NCBI GenBank assembly: GCA_964019695.1
Contig: OZ026522.1
Location: 77,779,601 to 77,843,600, forward strand
Direction of reading: 5' to 3'
Length of the DNA: 64,000 nucleotides
Origin: Loripinus fragilis
Lineage: Eukaryota > Mollusca > Bivalvia > Lucinida > Lucinidae
Shown here: positions 23,170 through 35,100 of the stretch, one piece after another
How the letters are laid out: each line of letters begins with the position of its first letter
Numbering within the stretch: the stretch's first letter is position 1
Program-made: the position numbers and the translations under genes
Notes under the pieces: generated by a model
The model's database searches: none
The model's input: the letters and a program-made list of their open reading frames with translations, nothing else
Told to the model about the DNA's origin: nothing

Positions 23170-23408
23170 TGAGCCGCGACATGAGATTTCCAACAATGTG
23201 GTATGTGCGACCAGCAAAGGCTCAGATCAGCCTGCGCATACACACAGTCTGATCAGAGCCTTTGCTAGTCGTTTAAATATTCTTTGACTGTTGAGTTACT
23301 ATCCGAACTTCATTTGGAGTGTCTAAGGTAAAAAGGAGGCTGCAAAGGCTCGCCTGAGTCTACACTTGTCAAAATGCCACATTGTTGGAAATCACATGTT
23401 TTGTCTCA
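23170..23408 (+). mobile_element. Palindromic MITE (TGAGCCGCGACATGAGATTT ends), copy 1
   Basis: About 239 bp. Starts TGAGCCGCGACATGAGATTT then CCAACAATGTGG, and ends with the inverse (CCACATTGTTGGAAATCACA then GTCTCA). An internal arm pair CAGATCAGCCTGCGCATAC / AGTCTGATCAGAGCC is present. Other copies: 54880-55119 and 60748-60971 (opposite orientation) and 63247-63484 (same orientation). Confidence 0.85.
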
Positions 23409-23900
23409 TTAATTAAGGCTTACCAAACGGGACTAGATCTCTGCGTGGTACATGATAGCAGAAAGTCGAGGGTTAGCTCTCATTCTTAACACCTCAAGCT
23501 AGGCAACATTGGCATGTTAAGTTATATAGATTAATGAATGCTTAAACAAATGTAAAATGAACCCTACAGAGTACATAGGTCAAATTAAGCAAACAATTGC
23601 TATTACCTTCTTAAGTTTAAACATATGCTGTATGTTCTCAAAATCAGTCAATGTGAAGGTTCTTTTGAGTACCTACAACAGATCTTTTGGTTGAGAACCG
23701 AAAATAATAATTTTCAAATTCACACTCTTGTCTGGAGGCCTGCCCTATAAGAGAGAGCAAATGATCTTTGTTCACAGTGTTTGGTCACACTGATGTTAAA
23801 GAGCGACACAGGTTTTGCCCTTAGCAATAAAACAAACATCTTGTTAATGCAGTATTTAGAATAGCTCAGGTATACGGATCACATGGCATAGACTGTAACC
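23409..23900. other. Intergenic, no gene seen
   Basis: No coding motif or repeat structure recognised. Confidence 0.45.
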
Positions 23901-23929
23901 TCAAGGTGTGATCCATCCATTCTTGCACA

Positions 23930-24190
23930 CCGGATAAGAATAATCTAATCTGAGATTTTACCCTGGGATAGAAAATCTAATTTACCCATGTTATCCTACC
24001 CAGGACGTCAAATGAAGTCATCAGGAACATCGGGAAGCTTATTTTGAAATAAAAATATAAATAAATAAATAAATAATAACCAGTGATGACCAAGAAAAAG
24101 AGTCCATTATTCGTGTGAGGATAGGATAGAAAAACCTCGTGATGCCAAACGGTGATCCTTGTAGTCAGGGCCCTTAGGGACAAAAAATAA
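23930..24190. repeat. CTATCCCAGGGTAAAATCT / ATAGAAAAA repeat, copy 1
   Basis: Contains GAGATTTTACCCTGGGATAG, an AAAT microsatellite (24055-24080), GTCCATTATTCGTGTGAGGA and TAGGATAGAAAAACC. The same blocks occur at 63485-63885 in opposite orientation, and a partial copy is at 54290-54470. A short piece lies at 25738-25775. Confidence 0.7.
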
Positions 24191-24559
24191 GTCCCGTGCG
24201 AATTGCGTGACGATTTATGGTGACCTATATCAAAACCTTCAGTGGAGTCTTACCTTTAATTTAAAGGTGGTCACCCATCTCAAATCCACGTCTGAGGCTA
24301 GTTATGACGTCATAAATATGGCGACCATAATAAGAAACTGCCCGTTAATAAAAGCTATAGTTTGTGTTGGCTTGTCATATTTATCCAACACGAACGCTTT
24401 TTTTAACATGATATCAAATATTTTAGTCATATGATGGTTACATCAATGCTTTACCTGACTTTGACAATGAATTATTTATCGATAACTATATTTTGCATGC
24501 AAAATACCGTAGATTTCCTATAAATACCCAGCTTATCGGGCCACCTTTAGACTGATGGC

Positions 24560-25690
24560 TGAGAATGTTATTGCTCCCACTGGGGAATTTTGCAAGCTTA
24601 TCCTATCTAAAAGAGGATTCCAAGCTGCGTCTTTTAATAGATGTTTGCACTATGTTCGCCGGGGCGTTAGTCTCTGACAGCCTGTTACATATGTTACCAT
24701 ATTAAATTTAGAAAAAAAGAAAATTAAAATTTAAAGTTACAGAAAGATTGCTAATTATTTAAATTTCTCATATGGTCTGCATATTGACAACTTTAGCTAC
24801 ATATAAATTCTTTTGGAGCAAAATTACAGCTTCCTGTGGTGTTATGTACGTTACTTTCATTTGATTACCCTTTAAACATGAAACTTGTGACCAATGTCAT
24901 TTACTTTTTAGCTGATATGTGCATTTTCCAAAATGTTTTGATTATTTTGTACTAACAAACTCATTTTGGTCAGAGAAAATCCAAAGTTTGCTTTTATACT
25001 TTAAATATAGTGCCTTATACGTGAAATTAAACAACCCAAAGGCTATACCCAATTTTAAGGAGCCGAAATTGGTAGGCATCATTTAAGTAAATATATATGA
25101 AAACATTTGCTGCTGTAGGATGTCTTGCATATTTGGGATTGTCTTTCTCATATTATTGAAATTAAAGAATGTGCAGGTTTAACAACAAGATTGAAGCACT
25201 TGTTAAAGGTTGTAACATATGTTACGTGACATAATTAATGAGCTAGGACATTGACTTGATGTAAGAGATGATATTTCAGGATAAAATGAATATATTTCGC
25301 ATGTTTCCTAGCTAAAGTCTCCAGCCTCTGGTGCCTAAGTCTTAGGTATTGATGATTATTAAGCCCCTGTACCTTTGTTACAGATGTTATGGATATTTGT
25401 TTTCAATATTTCCTAATATGAATAATTCTAAAATAAAGATACATCCTAGAGGAACATAGAAAATAATCGTTTCACATTTAAACAGTACAATTTAGTAAAT
25501 GTCCCTTTCTAATGTAAATATTCTAGACAAATCCTTATCCAAGTCAAATACATTTTACAATATCGATTATTATTTCTGCTTCTCTGGTAAAATAATTGTC
25601 CTCCTCATCTCATAAAAAAACCAGAATAATCATTTAACAAGATTTTGACTGCAAGCTGAGTATTGGCCTGCCCATCCCAAACTCTTTTAG
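24560..25690 (+). mobile_element. Long-inverted-repeat element type B, single arm
   Basis: Collinear with 32517-33610. Landmarks in order: GGGAATTTTGCA, AGATGTTTGCACT, GGGGCGTTAGTCTCTGACAG, CCTGTTACATATGTTAC, AAAGTTTGCTTTT, a second GTAACATATGTTAC, and GTAAGAGATGATATTTCAG. No matching inverted arm was found to its right, so this looks like a solo arm or broken copy. Confidence 0.65.
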
Positions 25691-25868
25691 ATATACTCTA
25701 TCGTATGTACCAATTCAAGGTGCATCGACTTTGGGACTTATTTTTCTATCCTACCCTCACACTCATAGATTCTTATAAACTGTGCTAGCTGGGATGTCCT
25801 ACTTTCATCCTACATATGACCGACCCCACTATCCCACCTCCAACTGCAGTCGTAGGTAACTTCTCGTA

Positions 25869-26921
25869 ATGTACAAAATTTACAATAATTTAGCACCAGT
25901 TTATTTACATGGATTGTTTCAAATGAGAGATATACCCGACAAAAAAGAAACACACCACTACGATTTTCCCATTAAGATCTCCTTTAAATACGAAAATGTT
26001 AATTGTCATGAAATATTCATTTCTGATCAAATCTTACTAAAACTTGAATGTGACGTAAATGAGTATCTGTACTTTCCCTGTGTAGGCACAACACACATCA
26101 AGGCGAAGGGTAAAAGGAGTTTTGGAAGCGTCAATTCAACGCTACTGTCTACATGAAATTCATAGTATGTTTTACATGAACAAAGTATGAAAACGATATA
26201 TAGTCGGTACGTGAGACAACCAATGTGTTTATTGATTTTTTTTGTTATTCCAAGCTCAATTTTCATCAGTTTTGATAATTTAAACTGATTAAAACAATAT
26301 TGAAAACTTTAAATGTGTGTAAGGTTTATCTCCAGTGTAGAATCGTTATCCAAAGGGTAGTCACAACACATGGGCTACGAAGCATTCAATTATCGCAAAT
26401 GATGAATTTAAAGCTAGAATTCGCAAAGAATAAGTGTCTGGGTACAATTTGGTCTACTGAGATGAATCCAATTGCTTGAACTTATCCAGCAAGAGAACAT
26501 TATAAAAACGCTTATTTCCTGTGACTTTACAAATTGACCCCCACTTCATTCATGACCAATTTTCTTTAACACAATTTCGACGCCTGATTGCATAGGATGT
26601 GTAACGCAGAAGTACTTGACATACCTTTGCACTGATATAAACTAAATTGGCCTATCACTTGTGGTCTTCCTGAGGGTTCAACAGTTCTAAGTGGTGCGTT
26701 TCTTTTTTTGTTGGGTATATATAAACCTTGACAACACAACACCTAATTTACGGTCAGTAGCACATAAAAATTACCTATTACCACAAGCAAAATGCAACTT
26801 ATACAAAAGGAGCTTTTCATATTCAAGTGTGATAGTCTGGAATAGTCTTCCAACTAATATCAAAGTGGCATCATCGCTAGAAACATTTGTAAGGTTATGC
26901 ACTGAATGGCTAAAAATGTAA
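25869..26921 (+). pseudogene. LINE reverse transcriptase C-terminal end, split by an insertion
   Basis: 25869-25934 reads MYKIYNNLAPVYLHGLFQMR, matching the 'YKILNNLAPxYLxxLF' segment common near the C-terminus of Jockey/CR1-type non-LTR reverse transcriptases. The frame resumes after the insertion at about 26735-26921 with NLRSVAHKNYLLPQAK, then KRSFSYSSVIVWNSLPTNIK, the usual last block. The element is 5' truncated; palm and finger domains are absent. The reading is inferred from family patterns only. A TC microsatellite follows at 27040. Confidence 0.65.
25935..26715. mobile_element. TIR DNA transposon (781 bp) inside the LINE fragment
   Basis: The left end CCCGACAAAAAAGAAACACA is inverted at the right end as GCGTTTCTTTTTTTGTTGGG. 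TATA flanks both sides (25931-25934 and 26716-26719). Its removal rejoins the two LINE segments, which gives independent support for the boundaries. No transposase frame. Superfamily uncertain; a TA or TATA target was used. Confidence 0.8.
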
Positions 26922-27036
26922 CGTAGCATTACACTAAATGTAAGTGATATAGATTTTGCAATTATTATTTAGAAATGAATTTATAAGCCTTTGTCGTCAT
27001 ATGGTTATTATGTATTGTATAGATGTTTGTGCTCTA

Positions 27037-27039
<3 letters not shown>

Positions 27040-27081
<42 letters not shown>
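27040..27081 (+). repeat. (TC)n microsatellite
   Basis: About 21 uninterrupted TC units. Confidence 0.95.
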
Positions 27082-27086
<5 letters not shown>

Positions 27087-29860
27087 GTTGTGCTGTATAT
27101 ATTGCGTTGACTTGCTGAAACGAGCCAATCAGATCAGCCAGTCATGTGAACATGGTACTTATCGATTTTTGTTTTTGTGAGTGGTTGCGAGGGACCAGGC
27201 AGGATGGTATTGTTGACAAAATATTACAGGAAACTTACAAACATGGTTAATGTAATCATAAATAGCAAAGTTTAACATGAATATGTGTACTTAACATTAG
27301 AATGAGTTGTAAAATTTGAAGGGCATAGATTAAAAAAGCACGCAAAATGCTAACTGTTCAGCATTAAGATGGCACTCTTCTCTCTATCAACATTGTCACC
27401 AATGATAGCCGCACAGGCAAAACTTAAAATAAATGCATGAGCTTAATGATACACTTACGCAAAATATCTAATTTGCTATGCATACTTTTATTCAATTTTC
27501 TCTTAAAGAAATCATTTCTTTCAAATGTACAGGATATCATTATAAAAATTCAATGCCTCTATTGTCAATTGTGTAATAATATGTGTATAGTTTACAACAT
27601 GTTGAATAAATGACCTTATTTCAGATGTGTTCTTTGACAGTAGCAAAGTTACCTTTTGATGAAAATAATTTTGAACTCTTTTATTGTAATTCATCAATGA
27701 ATATTTCGACTACCCAATGCAATTTTCGTTCTTATTGCACAAGGACAAAATCATCGTTTGTTAAATAACTCACGATGATGCAGAAGGGCTAGAGTTCCTA
27801 CATTTGGTCTTCGTCTACATCCTTTATCAGACAGAACAGATAAGTGTAATATGTCCTTAAAATTCTCTTGTTTTGCATTTTACCATCATAATCAGTTATC
27901 TTTTATCCCCAGACTGGACATAGATCTAATATAAAGCAATAATAACCATAGGGATGGGCTTAGGAGTGTCATACCATTGGAAAAATCGTTACGCTTCCAA
28001 ATTATTTCAGTTTATTTTTTCAAAAGACAAGGATAAAAAATTATTATAAATTCTAAATTCTCGATTTCGACCTATGCTTGAAATGACCTACAATTTTTCA
28101 AAATCTTATTAAGTATTTGTTCTTAAATGTTATCAGCATAGTTGTTGTAATCAATAACTGGCTTAATATTTGTTCTATATCTTACTAAGCTACTTAATGC
28201 TTGATATTATTGTGTTATCTAAAATGAGGTGTAGTCAGTGTCATGTATATATCATTTCATGTATAAAAAGAGGCATATATATGAGTGTGAGCGAGATAAA
28301 AGATATATCATTTATTAAGCATTTAATTCAAGAAAATAATGTTGTTTACATTTGATAAAACACAAACTTAAAAAATGTACGGTTTATGTAATTTAGGTTC
28401 AAATTTCATTTAATGGGTTGTTGGTATTTTACTTAAATAGCAATAAATAGTCTACTAGCAGTCTAAACTCATATAGGGCTCTTTTTAACTTTAAAAGAAA
28501 GTGACGTATATAACAGTAAAAGCACGTACTACGACTACTTTGATAACATCATATTGCTAGTCATTTTCTTACAATTAAAAGGTTACATTGACATGTAAGA
28601 ATATGGAGTGATTTGATAAGAATTCCAAATATTTTACAGTGACAGAGAAACAGTTTGCTATTATATGGTATAGCCATAACTGATAAAGAGTTAATATAAC
28701 CTTGGGTTGTGGCTTGATTAATGTAGTCTGAGAAAATTATAGCGTAAAAAGTAAGTAAGAAGGCAAAGATCGGGAATCGATACAATCAAGCACCACACCT
28801 GACCCAGGACACACTGTGGAAAGTGACAAAACACAAAAAAAACTTCACAAGAGGTCAACCCTTTCCCAGCAGGTGTCCACAAAGCTGCAATGAACAGACA
28901 AGAAAGCATGCCAAACACGAAATATAAATAACAAAACTGATCCACAAAAGAAGCACCGCATTGGAACGGTCAGTAAAAGTATTTTTTTACTGGGAATACC
29001 CTTTTAATTTATTTTGGCAGCTCATTATCTAACGACAGTACTGCATTAAATAGAAATACATAATTTAAAGTAGCATATATAACTGTAACATCAAATAGGT
29101 ATATTGTTTAAACCCATACTGGTTGTTTCTTTCTTTTAAAAATATTTAAAGGTAATCAGCATGCTACTAAATAAGAGTTATGTATAACTTGGTATCTGTG
29201 AAATAGGATTGGAAACTATAATAGGGTAACGTAGTTACTGTCTGTTGTGTAAAAGGGCTAACTTGTGTCATTTTGAGTGTTATAGTATGTGGTTTCAAAC
29301 AATTATAGTGAACAATATTTTTCCTGCTGTAAGGGGAGGATCAAGTCTCTAACGATCTAATGCCATTTGAGCTTTCACTATAACAAACTTTTCATTTTGG
29401 TACTGACGTCATTTTTCTTGTACAGACATCTTTTGAAGTTAATGCAACCTCTTTAAACTTCTAAGTCGGAGTCTATGCTCCAAAATCAACAAGTCGTCAG
29501 TAATATAACCACAAATGTTCAATCAGTACATTTTTATGTCAGCTGGAAATTATAGCACTCCACTTTCAAGCCTTAAATAAGCTGAAATTGGGTACGTCAC
29601 TGTGTTTCGTCACTTTGACGTTTAAATGTCAAGAAAAAAATGTAAAAACATCTTTTTTTCTTAATAAGGATATAAAAATGCACACGGAATTACACAGACG
29701 CCTACACTATATTAGCACAAGATAAGATGTGGAATGGTAGCAGTTGGTATGGATTCATAGGGGCAATTTCAACATCTACAACTAATATCAGTCTTCTTAT
29801 TCTTTTTTCGATTTTGATCTGGTTTGTGGCAGATTGCATGGTTTTGTAAGGGCATGCATT
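27082..29860. other. Intergenic, no gene seen
   Basis: No frame has a recognisable motif. Around 29220-29290 the phrases GGGTAACGTAGTTACTG and AAAAGGGCTAAC resemble a diverged inverted type A/B end. Confidence 0.45.
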
Positions 29861-29863
29861 TAG

Positions 29864-30225
29864 AGGATAACTGTATTCAAAATTTACATTTGGGGAGGTA
29901 TATCGTCGGATATACGGTCGGAAATTTAGTTTTACGGCGACGCGCGAGCGGAGTCGTAGAACGTGAATTCCGAACGTATATCCGACGATATTCCTCCCCA
30001 AACGTAAATTTTGAATACAGTTATCCTTCTTCAGTCTCGTCTCAAATTAGAGCGATGCAAGCCGCATAAAGCCGCACGTCACCAAACGAAATGTGACGTA
30101 ATTAATGACGTCAAATAATTTCCGACAGTATATCGCAGGATATACTGTCGCAAATTTTTGACGTTATCCAATCAGACTTCGCGTTACAAAAGCAAGTGCA
30201 TTAGAATTTAGATTCACTTGTTTTC
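29864..30225 (-). repeat. Dispersed element with GGGGAGGTATATCGTCGGAT hairpin, copy 1
   Basis: Contains a strong inverted repeat (29869-30025). AACTGTATTCAAAATTTACA and GGGGAGGTATATCGTCGGAT are mirrored by ATCCGACGATATTCCTCCCC and TTTTGAATACAGTT. A second dyad is at 30124-30150 (GACAGTATATCGCAGGATAT). The reverse complement of the whole block is collinear with 55166-56055, where it is interrupted by about 570 bp. Open frames on both strands here are palindrome by-products. Confidence 0.8.
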
Positions 30226-30802
30226 AATGTTGTCGTCCCCTTTATCTTACAAAAAAACCCCACATAAAACCCATAAAATATATCAATAAAATTAATAGCT
30301 AAATCGACATGAGTCGAAAGAAATCTACCGACTAGCTGGATGTTGTGTCAATCACAACTATGCGGACAATGAAGTTAATAATGCTGACAAGATTGCGGAA
30401 AGGCATGCTGAACTCGGTGCACACAATGATTTAGACATCTAAACTAGAATAATGACCGGAACATAGTGCATCAGAGTGGTTGTAATTGACGTGGGAAATG
30501 AATTTTTCGCTAAAATGATCAAACTGTTGTTTTTTTTAAATTGACATTACGATAAGAAAAACAATGTCGAAGCAAAATGTTATTTTCGACATGCATGATC
30601 GAGGCAGCCGTCTTTCGACCTCTTTCTTTCGCCAGTTGCTATTACTATAGGAAATATTTTTGTCCAATCTCGATTCTTTAATAAGCAAGATTGGTGTCTG
30701 TACATAAAATAACTAAACTGCTAAGATAAGCAAATGCCCTTCCCGAATCTTTTACGCAGTGTTGTTATCGGCAGTCGAACATAGTCGCAAGCCCCGTTTG
30801 AA
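30226..30802. other. Upstream of the esterase gene, no gene seen
   Basis: AT-rich, no coding motif. No core promoter could be assigned. Confidence 0.45.
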
Positions 30803-31017
30803 TTTACCCATTTAAGCATAGCGTTCTTTTTGTGAGACATAAACATACCGTTAAGAACCAGATCATACGCCACGTTCTGTGGCGTCTGATTTGGTTCTGC
30901 ACTATTTGCTTCAAAAGTTGAATAAAAATAAAACTTACAACCTAACAGCCCTTAAATTCTAAATGGATTCGCCCATTTGGTAAGGTTGGGACATTCCATT
31001 AGGCATAAATGGGTTAA
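30803..31017 (-). mobile_element. TTAACCCATTTATGCCTA-type MITE, copy 1, next to gene start
   Basis: Ends TTTACCCATTTAAGCATAGC and AGGCATAAATGGGTTAA are inverted. The centre carries a hairpin of the TGATCTGGGTC family (30853-30909, tip ACGCCAC/GTGGCGT). The second copy is at 36955-37170 in the opposite orientation. It ends only 119 bases before the first ATG of the esterase gene, so it lies in the promoter or 5' leader. Confidence 0.85.
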
Positions 31018-31135
31018 CTGTCCGATTATGCAAAAACATTAAAGGGATTTGTTATGAGAACGTGCATGTTATTATTTCTCTAACGTCCATTGTTATGTGT
31101 TGCTTTTTTAATACCAGTATTATATACGACTTTAT

Positions 31136-32198
31136 ATGGACACATTAGAAGACAAAATGGTCATAACATCGACATTCTTAATTTTTGCTTTGTTCGGTTT
31201 ATCGAGTGCCAGTGATGCAGATGGTTCTCCAAGAGTGGAGACAAAGCTAGGAACCATTATCGGAACTGTTAAAAAAGTCAACGTGTTCGGCAAGAATATG
31301 ACAGTGCAAAGATACCATGGAATACCTTTTGCCGAGGCTCCAGTTGGTAAACTCAGATTCCAGTACCCAGTTCCTAAGCAACCATTTACCTCACCATTTA
31401 ATGCGACCAAACATGGGAACTTGTGTTATCAGTTGAAAATGTTTCCTCTTGAGGGGGCAGTATACAGTGAAGATTGTTTGCTCCTGAATATATATGCTCC
31501 AGTGGTTAGGCCTAAACCAACACCTGTGATGGTATGGATTCACGGAGGAGGGTTCGCATCTGGCGGTTCCAATTTTTACCTCCCCGACACTTTGTCTGCC
31601 TACGGTGAAGTTATTATTGTGACCATTAATTATAGACTTTCATTGTTTGGTTTCCTTAGTACCGGTGATGAACACGCGCCTGGAAACGTGGGGTTAATGG
31701 ATCAACATCTAGCTATAAAATGGGTCAGCGAAAATATTGGGGCATTTGGCGGGGACCCTAAGAAAGTGACGATATTCGGACAATCTGCAGGAGGAACGAG
31801 TGTTGCCTACCAGAGTATTTATCCAGGAAATGAAGGATTGTTTCAACGAGCTATAGCACAGAGCGGAAGTTTGTGGTGGGCACCAATCGTAGAGCCACAG
31901 AGTGACGCCGAGAGATTAGGCAAACTTGTGGGCTGTGAACAAACGGAGCCACAAACCCTGATTCAATGCCTACAGAGAGTTTCTGGACACGTACTGGACA
32001 CGACATTAAACAATTTCACTAATGGATTATACTCTCTACCAGTTCCATTTGCTCCAAACCTTGACGGTGAATTCTTAAGAGAGCCACCGCGAGACGTGTT
32101 CGAAAAGCCCAACAAAGCACGAGACTTCTTTGGATCCTTAGACTTTATGTCGGGAACTTGCGCTGAGGACGGAGTTATCATGATGAACCCATTCACAG
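31136..32198 (+). CDS. Carboxylesterase exon 1
   Basis: Encodes residues 1-354 plus one base. ATGs at 31136 and 31157 are both in frame; the second (MVITSTFLIFALFGLSSAS) gives a cleaner signal peptide, and the first adds seven charged residues, so the start is ambiguous. Contains the EDC motif, PVMVWIHGGGF, the NYRL segment, the GQSAGG nucleophile elbow and the acid residue. Potential N-glycosylation sites are NMT, NAT and NFT. The donor is CACAG followed by GTATGT at 32199. The open frame runs on into the intron for a few codons before a stop at 32213. Confidence 0.93.
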
Positions 32199-35100
32199 GT
32201 ATGTATGTACACTAGACAAGTTAGTGTAAAGTACAACCTGTGTAAAAAGGTCACTCAAAATAGATAAAACAAATATCTTTTTGACAAACGGTAGATTAAT
32301 GAAGGTCAAAAGTATTGCAGAATGCTCTCCTTGGAGCATTCTGCAATACTTTTGACTTGCATGAAGCGATAATTAGTCTTGAAAAACATTTTGGTATTTT
32401 TGAGAGTGGCCGTTTTATACAGGTTTTACTGTACTTTTACACCAAATATGGTCGCAGCTGACCTGTCATTGGTCTTGGGGTAACCTTTCAACTGCTTTTA
32501 GACTTCGAGCTAAAAAAGGTCCTGCTCCCCACTTAGGGAATTTTGCAGACATATACTATCTTAAAGAAAATTTCAAGCCGCATCTTTTAAGATATGTTTG
32601 CACTCTGTGCTCCGGGGCGTTAGTCTCTGACAGCCTGTTACATATGTTACTGTAACAAACTAAGAAAAAAAATCAAAATGAAAGTTTGAGCTACAGAAAG
32701 AAGACATTAAACCATCTAATTATTCAAATTTCTTATGTAGTTTGCAAGCTGGATGCCTAAGCTACATAAAAGCAGCATTTTAAACAACATTACAGCCTTC
32801 AATGGTGCTATATACGTTACATAGATTAAATTTCCCTTTGAAAGTTTAAATCGTGACTAACATCATTTAATTTTACAGACGATTTTTGCATTTTTACAAG
32901 TCTTTTGATCTTAGTTTACTAAAATACTCATTCGGCTAATAGAAAAAACAAAGTTTGCTTTTCTGTCTCAAATATATTGTTTTATTTGAGCTATTAAACA
33001 ACCCTACCCCCAATTTTAAGTATCCAATATTGGTATCTATTATTGAAGAAACATATATGAAAATATTTGACGCTCGTAGATATCTTACATTTTTTGCACT
33101 GTCTTGCTAATACAATAAAGAATCATACATTTGCAAGTTTGACATTAGGATCAGAGCACTTATTAAAGTATGTAACATATGTTACATGGCATAATGAATT
33201 AGCAAGGAAATTGTCTTGGAAGTAAGAGATGATATTTCAGAAAAAATACTCTTTTTCGCATTTTTTTCCTATTAATCTCTATCCTCTGGTGCCTTAGTCT
33301 TAGTAATTACAGTCATTGCTGATAACAAGCTCATGGAATTGTGTAACATATGTTATATATAATCTTTTTTATCACATATTTCCTAATGCCTATAGTATTA
33401 AAATATATAGACATACAGATAGAAAATAATAGTTCTCATTTAAATGACACAATTTAATAAATATTCCAAATGAATATAATTATTCAAAAACAATCTTTAT
33501 TCAATTCACCCTCACAATGTCTTTCATTGTGTCTGCTTCTATGGCAGAATAATCACCCATTTCATCACAACCAGTAAAATCATGGCATAGAATTAGGACT
33601 GCAAACTGAGAACAATCCCGTTCCACTCCACCCCTTTGGGAATGTGCAGACATATCCTACCTTAAAGAACAATTCAAGCTGCATCAAATAAGAGATGTTT
33701 GCACTCTATTAACTTTTGGGGGTTAGCCTGTAATGGTATGATACGTATGCTACCATATCAATTTAAGAATAAATGAATTGAAAGTCTGCGAAACAGAAAG
33801 AAGACATAAAACGATCTATTTATTTGAATTATTCAAGACATGTAGTTTGCATGCTGAAAACCTTTGATACATAAGAAAAGATTTTTTAACAAATATACAG
33901 CTTCCTATGGTGTTATATGTGATACTTTAATTAAGATTACTTTTTAAAATTGGTAATTGTGACAAACATCACCTATAAGCATTTCGTGTGATCCTCCTCT
34001 TTTGCCATTAAAAGACTTAATTTTCTTTGTATGTGTGGCCAGTGCCAGCGTCAAACAAATTGACTCAGCTATAACTTGAATCCTTAGCAATCTTCAAAAG
34101 CAGAAACAGCATGTCAGTGTCATGGGATCAAACACCGGATTAAATATGGGTTTAATGCCATTTTACATATATGTATACAATGGAGTATGACTCTGTTATA
34201 TGTCCCTTCATGTAAAGTGGCAAGAGCAATCTTACTGCAGCTGCCTCTGCACCCGTGCTAGTCAAATGATAACTTTGCTCTGATTTTGCAAAAGCTATGT
34301 CTCTACCGTGTACCTCTAAGAATACTTTAAGATTTCTGACATTGGTCAAACAGAAATTTGATAGGCTGCTTTTTTGCATCCTTTGCCCTGAAACCTATCC
34401 AGTCCTTTGGTGCTTAAGTCCTCAGGTCTTAGATCAATAGTATTTTGCTGCGCCCAAAGAACTTTATAAGTTTTCTTTAGTTACAATGTTGACTCTTGAT
34501 GTCTTTGGCAGACCGTCTGAAACAATTTCTGTTACACCTTGAAAGTTATCTGGTATAGGAGAAAGAATATGAAGTTGGACATTGCCATCAATTATGTTTG
34601 CAGCTGGTTGTTTTTTTTATGTCAGTACATTGAAGCAAGCCTTAAAATAATGTAAAACCTATGATTTCTCAGCTTTTGCAGCCATATAATTAGCTGTTGT
34701 ATTCAAAAGAAGGAAAGTGGACTATGGTTAGAAATTGGATAACCAGTAGTTCTATAATATGCTCTATGGAAGATTTATACATAGTAAACAAGTTGATAAG
34801 GTGCCTCCTTTTCATGATTCATTGAAAACACTAAAATTGAAAACACTTGCCTCTGACTGTGTTATCAAAAAGGATGTCACGGCAATGCCATTGCTCATTT
34901 ATTATGACGAGGTATATATGTTACATCCTTTAATAAGCGCTCTTATCCTAGAAACTTTGTAAATCATTGAATTGAAAGGGTCTAATTTGCGCTCTGTTCA
35001 TCCTGCATTTCATTGTTTAACCTGCTGTGATACATCTAGTTCGTTTATCTGAAGGGAAAGAGTTACCTCGGTTTCAGCACCTTAGAAGTACGAAGACTTC

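Noticed and set aside
29702..30069. Overlapping frames on both strands containing similar peptides
   Set aside because: They read the two arms of an inverted repeat; the mirrored peptides are a palindrome effect, not genes.
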